From contig CM048552.1 in NCBI GenBank assembly GCA_026413225.1, positions 196,801,553-196,865,552 on the forward strand: a stretch of DNA of 64,000 nt. Reading direction: 5' to 3'. Below, piece by piece: positions 12,823 to 24,500 of the stretch. Origin of the DNA: Otis tarda. Its lineage: Eukaryota; Chordata; Aves; Otidiformes; Otididae. The notes beneath the pieces are model-generated. The model did no database searches, was not told the origin of the DNA, and was given only the letters and a program-made list of their open reading frames with translations. The first letter of the stretch is position 1; the number at the start of each line of letters is the position of its first letter. The position numbers and the translations under genes were made by a program.

Positions 12823-13217
12823 TCACATCAGCCCAAGATTTTCCTGGTTCATGTTAAATCCAAACTGCTCTGTCCTTGATAGTACTTCACCAGAGTGACT
12901 CATCCCCATAACTAAGATGCCATCCACATAACCAGTCACTCCTCCCAGGCCTTCCAGCTCTATCCTCCCCTGGCCATTCCCATTAGGAATGGGCCAGACC
13001 AAGCTGTTCCACAAGCTCTCTCTCTCTCCCCTATAATCCCTTTCTTTAGCAGCCCTTGTGTTACTACGTACAATTTTACAACTCCCTTCCCTACCACTCT
13101 GAGCCTGTAAGTGCTCCCACGTTCTAGCACGCCCATACGTTTAGAGCTAATCCCAAAGTGATCAAGAAAAAATGTTGAGTTCTGCTCCTGGGACAGAGTA
13201 ACACCAGGAACAAGCAT
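12823..13217 (-). pseudogene. Decayed retroviral-type reverse transcriptase remnant
   Basis: Two overlapping minus-strand frames carry pieces that resemble the start of a retroviral reverse transcriptase. One frame has LLKKGIIGER (13052-13023). The other has NSLVWPI (about 13008-12988) followed by a charged Gly-rich stretch, and YVDGILVMG (about 12930-12904), reminiscent of the catalytic YxDD box but with Gly in place of the second Asp. The hints fall in different frames, so a frameshift is needed. The spacing between the WP block and the YVDG block is also far too short for an intact enzyme, which implies an internal deletion. It is non-functional. The class of element is undetermined, and part of the resemblance may be chance. 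Confidence 0.45.
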
Positions 13218-13223
13218 AAATCA

Positions 13224-13910
13224 GGAGAGGAATGGCTGGAGAGCAGCCCTGCAGAAAGGGATCTGGGGGTGCTGGTGGGCAGCAGGCTCAATGCAAGTCA
13301 GCAGTGCGCCCTGGCAGCCGAGAGGGCAAACTGGGGTCCATCAAACACAGCATAACCAGCCGGTCAAAAGAGGTGATCATCCCGCTGTATTCAGCTTTCG
13401 TGTGGCCTCACCTTGAGTGCTGTGTGGAGTTCTGGGCCCCACCATTTAAGAAGGTCCCTGACTACATCCAGAGGAGGGCAACAAAGCTGGTGGAAGGGTT
13501 GGAAGGAATGTCCTGTGAGGAGTGGCTGAGCACTTCGGGCTTCTCTAGTTTGGAGAAAAGGAGGCTGAGGGGAGACCTCATTGCTCTCTACAGCTTCCTG
13601 AGGAGGGGAACAGGAGAGAGAGGTGCTAAGCTCTTCTCCCTGGTATCCAGTGACAGGACACATGGGAATGGTTCAAAGCTGCACCAGGGAGGTTCGGACT
13701 GGACATCAGAAAGCATTTCTCTACCAAGAGGGTGGTGAAACACTGGAACAGGCTCCTAGAGAGGTGGTCAATGCCCCAAGCCTCTCAGTGTTTAAGAGGC
13801 ATTTGGACAACACCCCTAACAACATGCTTTAGCTTTAGGTCAGCGCTGAATTGGTCAGGCAGTTGGACTAGATCATTGTTGTGAGTCCCTTCCAACTGAA
13901 ACAGTCTATT
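13224..13910 (+). mobile_element. CR1 retroposon, 5'-truncated, plus strand
   Basis: A plus-strand frame (13232-13738) shows the CR1 ORF2 C-terminal region: [19 protein letters not shown], then [32 protein letters not shown] and [12 protein letters not shown]. The following DNA carries the rest of the family's 3' region up to a CCTTCCAACT-type end near 13.9 kb. The orientation is opposite to the CR1 copy at 12.1-12.7 kb. It interrupts the stretch that contains the polymerase remnant. Confidence 0.92.
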
Positions 13911-14357
13911 TTTTCTGTTCCACCTTTCTATGGTCTCTGGGCACATCTCTCCGCTTCACAGTTACTTTGCATGTGTCAAGATTAGAGGTCACTGCTGCCT
14001 TTCTCTGCTCCGATACCCAGATGAACACACACACGCACATTCCCACACACGCAGGCTGCTGCTGCCTGGGCATTAGCTGGCGGCATCCCCTCTCTATCAG
14101 CTGTTAGAGGCCTATGGTGTTCTGAATTCATGTTCACCTATCCCAGTATTTTTCCATCATCTCATCAGCACGCAAGGCCATAATAATTGCCCCTGCCTTC
14201 TGCCAAAGCAATCCTATCACCGTCGGCACCCACTTATCCTCTGCATACTCAAAAGGACTACGTGGTTCCAAAGTCCAGGTTCTGCCCACCCATGCCAGCA
14301 ATCCCCTCCTTGCTGTTTTTTTTCCAAGCCTTCTCCTTTCGGGACACCACTCTTCCA
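13911..14357. other. Unassigned stretch between CR1 copies
   Basis: This stretch contains a short CA-rich run near 14.03 kb and a minus-strand frame (14134-14358) with no recognised domain. It may belong to the same decayed retroelement as 12.8-13.2 kb, split by the CR1 insertion, but nothing in it proves that. Confidence 0.3.
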
Positions 14358-14501
14358 CATCCCTGGAAGTGTTGGAAGGCCAGGTTGGACGGGGCTTTGA
14401 GTGACCTGGTCTGGTGGAAGGTGTCCCTGCCCAGGGCAGGGAGGTTGGACTGGATGATCTTTAAAGTCCCTCCCAACCCGAACCATTCTCTGATTCTCTC
14501 C
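14358..14501 (+). mobile_element. CR1 3'-end fragment, plus strand
   Basis: The sequence matches the CR1 3' region: GGAAGGCCAGGTTGGACGG, then TTGGACTGGATGATCTTTAA, then TCCCAACCCGAACCATTCT and a terminal TCTGATTCTC repeat. About 145 bases remain. It abuts the CpG-rich promoter region of ZDHHC20. Confidence 0.9.
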
Positions 14502-14622
14502 CTGTGGCGCACCTCTGGGCTATTAAAGCCCCCCCGCCGTGCGTTTTATCTTTCCGGGCGCTCCCGGGGCCGGGCGCGCCCGGTATCGCAGGGCGGGTCC
14601 CGCTCAGACTCGGGCCCCGCCG

Positions 14623-14637
14623 CCGCCAGGTGGCGCC
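14623..14637 (+). promoter_or_regulatory. CTCF-like motif
   Basis: CCGCCAGGTGGCGCC matches the core CTCF consensus CCASYAGRKGGCRSY except for G at the third position. It lies in the upstream CpG block, about 0.8 kb before the ZDHHC20 start codon and between the two genes. Occupancy is unknown. Confidence 0.45.
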
Positions 14638-15430
14638 AGAGCCCCGCGGGAGCCGCCGGGGCCGCCCCGCTGCCGCCTGCGGGCGGGGGAGCGCGCCCGG
14701 CACAAGCGCCGTCCTGTTTGGAGGGGAAACGGGGGTTTTGCCACGGCACGGGCCGTCCCAACCCCGCGATCCCAGGCGATAGTATGGCTACAAATTTCAA
14801 GCCTTAAAAATGTCCGTGTTTAGGAGGGTCAGCCCCGGAGAGCGGCGCCTGTGGCGACGCCTTCCCGGAGGGTAGTGGAGTTGTTGTCAGGCGTTAACTG
14901 AAGTTCAGAAAGCAGCATAGCAAGTTATTTATAAATAAACGTTGCTGCGGCCAACAAGCTCATTGAGCCCTGTAAGTACATGGACTCTGTGAGCAAGGAG
15001 GAGGTGACAGCCCGGCAGGACCCAGGTGTGGCTGCCCGGACGCAACCTGGCGCCCCTGTGCCCGGCATGGCCACCACCGACCCGCCCGCCTGGTCGGGAC
15101 CGCAAAAGAGTAACGCTGAGGTTTAACATCACTTTTTTATGGCTGGAGGAGGATCCCGCCCAGAAACAGCCCCGCTGGCGCAAACCCACACGACCGACCC
15201 CTCCCGTCAGAGAGGGACGCTCTCACCTCCCTACCGGCAAGGGGCGAGGGGACGGTGGGACGGAGGCGGTGGCGGACGCCGGGGCCGCCCCTCTCCCGCC
15301 CACTGCGGCCCGCCCAGGGCCTGCCCGCCCGCCCGCCCGGGGCCGGCACCGCAGCGGTGGCCGTAGCTGCAGCCGCCGCCGCCGCCCGTTGCAGCGCCGG
15401 CGCCGATGCCTCCTGCAGTGGCCCAGCAGG

Positions 15431-15441
15431 GAAGATGGCGC
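15431..15441 (+). promoter_or_regulatory. ZDHHC20: Strong Kozak start with YY1-like motif
   Basis: The start codon sits in GAAGATGGCGC. This is both a strong initiation context (A at -3, G at +4) and close to the YY1 consensus AAGATGGCGGC, a known arrangement in which YY1 sites sit just inside transcribed GC-rich promoters. It supports 15435 as the start codon. Confidence 0.5.
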
Positions 15442-15552
15442 CGTCCCACGTCCTCAAGTGCTGCCAGAAGGTGTTGGCTTGGGTGCCCGTGGCCTTCATC
15501 GCCCTGGTCGTGGCCTGGTCCTACTACGCCTACGTGGTGGAGCTGTGTGTGT
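15435..15552 (+). CDS. ZDHHC20: ZDHHC20 exon 1 (start, TM1)
   Basis: This exon encodes residues 1-39 plus one base of codon 40. It has a short cytosolic end with CC at 9-10, then TM1 including [20 protein letters not shown]. The donor is GTGAGT at 15553. The same reading frame stays open upstream for at least 180 bases without an ATG, so 15435 is the natural start. Confidence 0.95.
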
Positions 15553-18500
15553 GTGAGTGGACGGGGAAGGTCGCGGGTGCCGGGAGCTGCCAGCCGGGCG
15601 GGGAGGACCCCTCACCACCCGCCTCCTCCGGGGCCGCCTTCTCCCCGGCGGGTTTTCCTTTCCCTTCGCCCGCCTCAAGCTTTCCTTCAGGCGGGCGAGA
15701 AGGAGATCCCCTCCCCCTCACTCTTCCCGCGCTCTCTCCAGGGTCGGGGGTTTACCTGTTGTCCGCGCAGGGCCGCAGGCGAGAACGGCGGGAACCCGCC
15801 CTCAGGCGCTTCATGGCGGCGGGGTCCCGGCCCCCGGGATCGCCTGTGGACAAGCGAGGGACGGGGCCGAGGAGGCCCAGGCAGGAGAGTCTGGGGCGCT
15901 TCTTTTGGGGACAAGGCCCTCAGGGAGGCGGTGAGGGGCAGGGAGGCGGTGAGGGGCAGGGAGGCGGTGAGGGGCAGGGAGGCGGTGAGGGGCAGGGAGA
16001 CGTGAGGGGCAGGGAGACGTGAGGGGCAGGGAGACGGTGAGGGGCAGGGAGACGTGAGGGGCAGGGAGACGTGAGGGGCAGACCCCCACGGGGCTGCCGG
16101 AGCACATCTCCCTGTGAGAAGTTTCCCTTCTGTATTTTTCTATTGCTAACCCGTCTTCCTGATGTATCATATAATTCCTTGACCACCTTATGGGTGTATT
16201 TATTTCCCCCCACCCCTTCTAATTAAGAAACTCAGTGTCACTGAAGTGTAATGAGGCTGAAAACATCCCGCTTAAGCGGGCAGGATTTAGGGCTTAGGGG
16301 GGTTTTGTCAGGCTGCGTCAAGGCTTTCTGGACGAGAGTTCAGCGTTATGTAAAACCTGACTTGCAGACAGTGTCGGTCAGGATGATATGTGTGCCCTTT
16401 TCTGCCTTCAGGAGGAAACTTCACATCTTCAGGAGACTTCAGGATGTTGGCTTTCTCCAGGCAGGGTAAAAGGAGCAGCGCGGTGATGCGCAGTATTTGT
16501 CAGACTTGGTGAAACTTGGAAGCGGCATAGGAAAACTAAGGAACACATTAGCGAGCGTTTGGCATGTTTAAGTAAGGCAGCTGAAATTAAAAGAAAAAAA
16601 AAGAAAAGCAGAAGTATGAAGAACTATTTTAAGCTACGTATAGGTCTGCCTAGGACCTTGTACTTCTTGTTATTGGTGTAAAATATGTGCTTTGATGTCT
16701 GTAGCTAGAAATAAAAGGCTTGTGTATACTTTATATCTGAGCAAACTTGTAAAGACCCCCTTCCATTAGAAATAATGACTTACGTTTTTCTGCAGGACTT
16801 AGGTTTTTGCATAACTTTTTTGAATGCCCATGGTATTTTACAGCCTTTTGTGTAAGCTTGATGTATGTGGACTGGAAGATAAAACACAGGCAAAAAGTTG
16901 TTTGGACTTAAAATAGTAGAAATATAGCTGTAAAATAATATTTGTTGAGTTGTTACCTGATATGTTGACATGCGAGACTTGCAAATATGTCAGTGTATCC
17001 AAACTTGCCATGCTGTGATTTAGTAGTCTGTGAGTAAATAGCACTGGTTTTCTGGGAAAATCATGCTTAAAACTATGAACACCTGGAACCAAATTTTAGG
17101 CAGTCTTTGATACTGGAGGTCTGGGACATGGGTAGTTGCTACAGTACTTCTGAGAGGGGTTGTCTGAGAGGGGTTGTCTCCCTTCATCACGTTACAGATG
17201 AAGCTTTTCTCTACCCATTGCAGTTTCACTGAAATGGCAAAAGGCAGATTATGGCTATGCGTTCCTTCTCTTAAGCAAAGAACAAAGACTCGGAGATTAA
17301 GAGACTTGCCCAGGTTGCACATGTAGTCTCTGACTGAATTGGGAACAGAACCTTGACCTCCCAAGGTCCAGCTCTGTATTTTGATCGCAGGGCAAGTCAG
17401 GGCCTGGGTGCTGTGGATAATTTCTCCTTCACAGGCATAGAGAGCCCTGCGGAGTTCATTGGGGTTTCATTTGTGTGAAAATTATTGAAAGGGTTGGCTC
17501 CTGTTTATGCGAGAACTTTTCCATCTGTAAATCCGGTTTCTAGATGTCTGGCACTTTTTGCTCACAAGTAAGCTTTATTCTTGACGTCTGCATGTAGACT
17601 ACAAAGAAAAAGTGGTCATTTAATTAGAAAATTACATACTGTTTTTTATTGCTGTCGCTGAATTTTACAGTTGTTACCTGTCTGAATCATACTTGGTGAG
17701 CAAGGATTTTATTTTTCTGTGAGTATTTTCGGTTATGGGTTTTGATTTGGGAGTTTTGTTTGTTTATTTGTTTGGTTTTAGCCTGTTGGATCTTGGATAA
17801 AAGATCATTTAATCAAGGGAGAGGAAAGGGATTTTGTGTTTGGGGGGTTTTTTTGTGTGTTTTTCTTTCCCTTGTGTGTTTTGTTTTTTTTTTTTTTCTT
17901 TACACTGCAGTTGAGCTCAAACCAGCATGGCGAGGATTTATAGAGAAATACAGGATTTTCTGTTTCTCTTGGTAGGTATGGTTACTTTCCCTCGGTGCTC
18001 CTTAGATTTTATTCTTGTCGAGAGCTACTGCACTGTGTACTATGAAAAAGAGCAAGGACGTGCCTTTAGTGCACTGCTAATGAATAAGGTGATACTGGTC
18101 TCTGCAGATGTTCTCATACGGTGGGTGCAGAAGCAGAGCTTATGGCTTGTTGCACTTCTGTGGCTTTGGCAAAGGGCACAATATGCAGCTGATAAAGGAG
18201 GTAAAGGAAGGACAGATGGGGGAAGGGAAGCTTTAGAAAAGGGGAAACAAGAGAGAAAAATTGAAACCTTGCAGACACCAGTGTTTTTTAAAAAGGTTAT
18301 TCTTAAAGATTAGACAACTGTTAAGATGTGAAGCTAACAAGGAAACAAGATGAGAGAAAGCTTTCATTTCCCCAACTAGTTCTTCTTCCTGGTTTTTTTT
18401 TTTCTCCTTGTTGTCCCTGCTCATGTGTTAAAGGTTAAACATATATATTCAGTTAGTAGACCAAGTGAGAAGCCAAGCTTAATGTAGTATCATAAAATAT

Positions 18501-21500
18501 TCCTAATAATCAAAATAGAAGATGATAAAGTTGGGGCTGCTTCTTTCATCACGTTACCCTTTTGCTTTCAGTTTTGCTTCTGTGTGCTGCTTGCCCCACC
18601 CTCCTCTGCTGGGATGCTCACATATTGCTCAATGTCTTGCTTTTGGTGTCTGATGGACTCAGTCTTACTCTGTAATTCACTGCTAGCTTGTATTTACCTG
18701 GTTATGCCTCCTCTATAACCCTAAATTATATTGCTTACATACTGGCTGTGAACACTGAGGAGGACTGGTGTGGATGAGATGAAAGGAGATTCATGAGCTA
18801 GTCTGTTGTTTTCCTCCCGTGGAAACTGCCAGCATCATTGTGTCTCTCTGAAGCATTGCTGTTGTATGCTGGTGAACACTGGGTTATTTAGACCACTCTT
18901 GCTGTGTACTTGTGAGCTGTCAGGTAAATTAGCTATTAAACTAATGGGAAAGGTGAAAATAGCCATTTCTCACCAAATGCGTAGAAGTTGAGGGAATGTC
19001 AGCAGAGTGGAAAAAATCTGTGAGCATGTGTAACTGAAGGAACTGCAAAAGACTCAAGGCAACATCTCATTCAGATTTTTAAAAAATGTTTTAAAGTAGA
19101 AAAACATGATTGAGAACTTTCTTACTAGATTATTTCTTCTTTTCACACATAACTTGCCCAGAGCTCTGTTTGCACACCTAGGAATACATGAGGGGTGTTG
19201 TAAGATAGGTTTTCATTAATTTAAAAACATCTCATGTGTTCTCTGTTATTATCAAAGCATGTTTTGCTCTTAACGTTGCTTTTATAAACAATGGCTGTAA
19301 GATGCTGTTAGTGAATTGAACTGATTGTGTCTGCTCACCACATCCCTCGGAAGCTCGGAAAGAGTGGAGGAGTTCTCTTGTGGTTTGTCTTCACTTACGG
19401 CTGACTTGTATCTTATTAGCTATCCCGAACGCTTTGTAGGTGATGGGCTGTAATACCGACTGGCTGGAGGATGATCAGAAGACACTGTTTTGACACACGT
19501 AGTAGGAGTTGGTGGGTGAAGCCAGCCTGTTTCCTACAGACAACCCTTTTGCTAAAAAGCAGAATTTGGTAGTGCAGTCTGCACTGAGAAAAAGAGAAAG
19601 AAGTTAAATTTGGCCAAGTTGTCTGCAGATTGTAACTGTGTATTGGCTGGTTTTAATTAAAAAAAAAACAAAACAAAACAAAAAAAAAACCCTAAAAATC
19701 TTGTTCAAGTTAGGGTTTTACTTCTGTAGCAAGAACTGTATGTTCTGAAAAGTGCAGTCCTGGCTCCTCTTCTCAGCCGAGTGTTGTAAGGAGAATGGTT
19801 TGGTTTATGGATGTACTAGTCTTGTAAGCGTATGAGTGTTTTCATGCCTCAAACTCCGCAAAGTATGGGAATATGTGATTTTGAAAGCTACAGGAGTAAC
19901 TGGTTGTGTGTTCTTTTCCTAGCATCTACTGGCAGAAAGGTTTGCTTTTTTTAATACAGTGTAATGTCTAATGTGTCTAAAATCCTGGCAAGCAAAGCAG
20001 TTTGTAATTTAGAATACGTAACTTCATGTTAAATGTCACAAATTGAACCCCTTATTGTTCCAGGAGACTGCGGTAGCTCTTGTTAGTAGGGAGATAGCTC
20101 TGATTTCCCCAAAGCACAGTCCATGTGAGAAGCACATGGTGATCTGTTGTAATGCTCCTTTTTGAAGAGTCTGTTGCATAAACAGAGAGAAGGTAATTCC
20201 ATCTGCCTCCTCCAGAAAAATATCTGTACTAAAAATGCTAATGCAGTAGCTATCAAGCAATGGCAAGGCGATATTAACAGCAGTGTGCCAGTAACTTCTG
20301 ATTTCCAACTACAGAAAAAGCTGAAGTAGCAGCACTGAAGTACATTTGCATGTTAAGCATGCAAAAAGCATTTCCGTAGGAAAAGAGGGTTACCGTTAAA
20401 GAAAAGGAACAGCAAAATAAACAGGTTAGATCATTAGTTAACTATGTTTGTGTGCCTCTCATGAATTTCAAAATAAAGACATTGAACTGCTTTGGATGCA
20501 CTTAGTTGTGTTGTAGTGTCTTGGCTCAAGCATGCATATTACCATCTTAAATGATAACTTTTTCTGTTATTATAAATAAATAGAATTCCTGACCAGGAGC
20601 TCAGACTAGATACAAATGTATTGGAAAACTAGGTGCTCAGCTTCAGTGGAAAGATTATCTATCTTCTTATATGGTGCCTTGCACTGTATTGGTCATATTA
20701 GTTTATAAGAAGGAGTGGGCACGTGCCCTTTATATGGCATGAAATCTGCTCTCTTGGCAGCCCTCTAATGAAAAAAATTGTTCCAAGAGCAATGGAACTA
20801 GTCAGCCTGGTTTCTTGGGGAGTTGTCTTGTGTCTGCTCTTCCTACTCTTCTGCCAGCAGGACTCCATCCCTCTTCTCCCTCCCAGCCCTCCATCTGCAG
20901 TGCCTGCCCCAGCGTCAGCAGCCCTCTGTCGTCAGTCTTCCCCTCTATCTGCTAAACTGTTCCTGACAGCTCTGCAGTAGTTGGCACCTTGCCTTGAACC
21001 CATTACCATTTAGTCAAAAAGAAGTGTGTTGTGGTGGCCAGTTTGGTGTTGCTTAGCTTGCGAGGGGGCCTGGCAGAAAATGAGCTCAGAGCAGCTATTT
21101 CCTATCAGAGAGCATGGGCTTCTCTCTTCTACCCATGCAACAGCTTTGGTGGAACTTACCGGCACATACTTAGTGTGAGACCTTCAAAACTGGCTGCAAC
21201 TGGTCCATGGACAGAATGGCTTTGGAGTAGGGGAGGGAAGTGGCTTAGGGAAGGCAGGGAGCAGAGTATCGGAGCCAAAGCAGGAACTCTGCTTGTGGTA
21301 TTACTCCTTTGTTGTAGCTGTGATCACTCATTGCTGCAGCACTTCCTGATCACCTTTTAGATATGGACTATAAAGCTTTTTTTTCTTGATTTGAAAAGAC
21401 TTGGATAGTATGAATATTTCAGATTATGAAAAATAACTTCTCTCAATTTTTTTCTACTCTCAATTTTTTCCCTAGTAACAACAGTAGGAGCTTTCTGTAT

Positions 21501-24500
21501 GCCTTTAGAGCTGAACTGTGAACTAAAAAGTCACTTTCATTTTTAATCAGGGGTTTTACATTACTTCGTCACTTACTAGTCTCCCAGTTTTCCTACAAGA
21601 CGCTTTGTATAAAGGACCAGAATTTCAAGTGTATATTTTCAGTAGACATTATTTTGAGGTCATTGCCCCTATGCATACTGTGAACTTCAGGTTCTGCTGT
21701 CTATTGAAACTTGACTCGTTAAAACTTTGTTCTCTTGCAGCTCATATTTTTATGAGTTAAGGTAGACACGCTTTCCACAGGCACAGAATTTACGATGTTA
21801 CAAAGGTGGATATCTGAGCTGAGTTCTTGTACAGCTGCGGCAGGTGAAACACTTGGATGACACTGTACCTGCTTTTCCTTTTGGAACTTGAGACTGCCTG
21901 TGATGGAAAATGGGAGTAGGAGAAATACTAGTTATCTGTGTAAAATGGTGCCTGTAAATGCTGAGGGTTCACGGCATTAATTTTTCTCCCATTCAACATG
22001 TCAGTGCTTATCCAGCTCTTTTTGTTCAAGTTTCCTACAACTGCTAAGAGTTTGTGCTGGTTTAACATGACTTTCCTTACAAGTGTGAAACTGTAGGTTC
22101 CCGAGTTTCCTGAAACAGCTTTTATGGAGTTTTCAACTTAGTCATGAACTCCTCCCCACCCGGTGCATATTCTTCCTGTAACAGGACAAGAGTATCCATT
22201 TTTTTCTCTCATTAGTGTGTATGAGACTTAATAGAAACATTTGAGAAGTAACCACAGGCCACTTTTCTGTGTGAGCTGAGTCTTCTCCACCAAGGCGAAC
22301 CAGGTATAAAAGGGATCATGAGACCACACAAATAAACTTATAATATATAGCCACAAATACACAGCCACTTCCCCAGTATTACCTCCTTCTGCTGTCACTA
22401 TATTGTTTTCTGTGGGATGTGCTTAACTCCTCCTGTTCTGGGTCAACAAAAAACCCCAGACTTCCCCCCCCTCTTCTACTCCCACCCCCCCTTCCCAATC
22501 CTCAGAGCAGTGCCTCCTACATAACCTTTGACTGTCTTCTCCTATCTGTGCTAAAAATTAAGTTCCTCCTCTGCAGCATTTCAAGCCTCTGCTTTTCCTT
22601 TTTTTCGAAAAGACCAAATGGCTCATCCATTCCTTATTCATGTTCCCTTTTGACTATTAAAATTGTCTTACAAGGCTGTTAAAGAGAACTGGATCACAAG
22701 AACAGCGTGCTTTGCCTTTGCAGTTTCTGCAGCGCTCTCTGATGCTATATATGGTGCAGCATTGTCTTAAATGTGAAGCTCAGAACCATTTTAATCACAT
22801 GATTTACAGAGAGATGGAGTGAGGGGTTTATGCAGGGGTTTTTTTTTGTGCTATTTCTGTTTTGCATGCTGATGTGTGTTTGTCTCCAGAGTGGGGAATT
22901 CTTATGCATCCTTTGTGAAGCACTAAGCAATGAGATGGGTTTGGTTTGGTTTTGGTTTGGTTTGGTTTTTTCCCTATTTAGGACAAAAAAATTTTGGAGA
23001 TGAAAGTAATAACTTATGGAATTAGACAAGCTGCTGCTGCAGGGAGAATGAACTAAAATTTTTAGATTTAATCTAAGTAACCTTGAGAGGAACAGACATT
23101 TGTTTGAAGAGACCTAAATAGTTATTTTATAAGCTGGTTTGCAGTTGTCTCTGGTAGACTTAAACTTTATGTTAAGTGCCTCGGCTACTGCCTTGTCATA
23201 GTGTGAGTGCAGAGAGCCTGTTATTGTACTGTTCTTGACAAATAATCACTGCTTTTAGGTTTGTCAAGTTTGGATTAAAAAACAGAGAAGTGAAGTGTGT
23301 TTCCATAATGTTGGAATTGATGGTACTTGAAGGCTTTCACATCTGTGAGTTTGTGACATGCAGATCTATCCGAATATTGCAAAGGAGCCCAAAAGAGCGC
23401 AATTTGGTTTCTGTTCTGTTTTGAAAAATCCTGTGTAACTAACATGTAGATTTTTTTTTTTTTACAGTATCTGTAAAAGGATACAAGTTGTGCATAGGAT
23501 TTTTGTGGGGATGTTTTGTGTGTGCATATTTTTATCAGTTTAATCTACTGCTCCTTAAGCTTCATGTTGTGGTTTGTTTTTTTTAAATAATTATGTATTT
23601 TTCAAAGCTTGAGTTCAGCCTAGTAATTGCATACAGAGATCTTACTTGCTGTGTTCTGGGTAGATGCCTGCTGAGATAAAGCTGAAGCAGCAACTGGTGC
23701 ATAGGGTAGTCTTGAACTTTTTAAATAATTCATAATTTAGACAAATTATTACTTTATACAAAGGGAAGTATAAAGACCACTAAGCACTAGATTCAGTCAT
23801 TTTCTCTCTTGTGTGGCTTTTTTCTGTTGACATTCTCAAACTTGTAAAGATCCTATGTTTCTCCCTACTTATTACACTTGCAGAGCCACTTGGAAAATCC
23901 TACTGCCAAGGAGCTGTTAGGAGTGGAAATAGGAATCTGTGAGCAGAAACGACGATCTGGGAGAGCTGTTAGGCACATACAGGGCATCAGGAGCCATGCT
24001 GCTGTGCCTCAGCTGCCTGGTGTTATGATAGTCTCGTTTCCTACTGCGTGACAGTGCTCTCCGCTTGCTGCACAGCTACTCTGGAGTCTTTAGGCAAGTG
24101 GCTGTACCTCCTGATCCCATCCCATCCCAATTTGTTTCTGTGTAGCTTCTCAGGATGCCACAGGTTTAAGGGTCTAGGTCACCTTGCACTTAGTTGTAGA
24201 TGTTTAGAAGTAATCACTTTCCTGATCTAACTTTTCATAACTCAGTGTGCTTCCTGACTTATGTGTTAAACCAGGGCCAGTAGTTTCTTGTTCTTCACAA
24301 ACATTATTTCCCACCAGCGTACCACACTCCAGAACTTCAACTGCAAATGGCGATACTCTTGCAACTGTCTTACGATACGTGATATCCTAGGAAGATGACA
24401 GCAAAAGTTAATTCTCTTAGTAGGTGTCATGCATGCATCAAACTCTACTTGTTTCTTGCTAGGCAGTTTGCCAGTCCTGCTATGTTACATCCAGTGCTTT

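Larger units (their letters stand above)
15406..15552 (+). other. ZDHHC20: Overlapping upstream ORF in ZDHHC20 exon 1
   Basis: An ATG at 15406-15408 lies 29 bases before the main start, in a different frame. It stays open through the rest of exon 1 and, following the splice pattern, through exons 2 and 3 into exon 4, where a TGA closes it after roughly 113 codons. Its start context is weak (C at -3 and +4), whereas the main ATG has A at -3 and G at +4. Leaky scanning to the main start is therefore expected if transcription begins upstream. Confidence 0.5.
14525..15960. promoter_or_regulatory. ZDHHC20: CpG island and ZDHHC20 promoter region
   Basis: GC content and CpG density rise sharply here against AT-rich flanks. 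There are two blocks, about 14525-14780 and 15000-15960, separated by a less GC-rich gap. The region contains C-rich Sp1-type runs (for example around 15325-15345) and a GCC triplet run near 15370-15388, with no TATA box in view. It ends in the first coding exon and the start of intron 1. This is the expected form of a housekeeping vertebrate promoter. The transcription start cannot be fixed from sequence alone. Confidence 0.85.

Noticed and set aside
13224-13910. Possible cellular gene from the 168-codon frame
   Set aside because: The residues match the CR1 ORF2 C-terminal region, so it is a retroposon.
15255-15434. In-frame N-terminal extension of ZDHHC20
   Set aside because: The frame is open upstream but contains no ATG in this part, and the 15435 start has an ideal context and matches the family N-terminus.
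15026-16022. Several long GC-rich open frames on both strands around the promoter
   Set aside because: CpG-rich DNA lacks stop codons by composition. Only the ZDHHC20 exon 1 frame has family resemblance.
15811-16213. Pro/Ser/His repeat protein on the minus strand
   Set aside because: It is the translation of the minisatellite in another frame, with no gene context.
17927-18313. 128-codon frame in intron 1
   Set aside because: No recognisable domain, no splice support, and composition like the surrounding intron.
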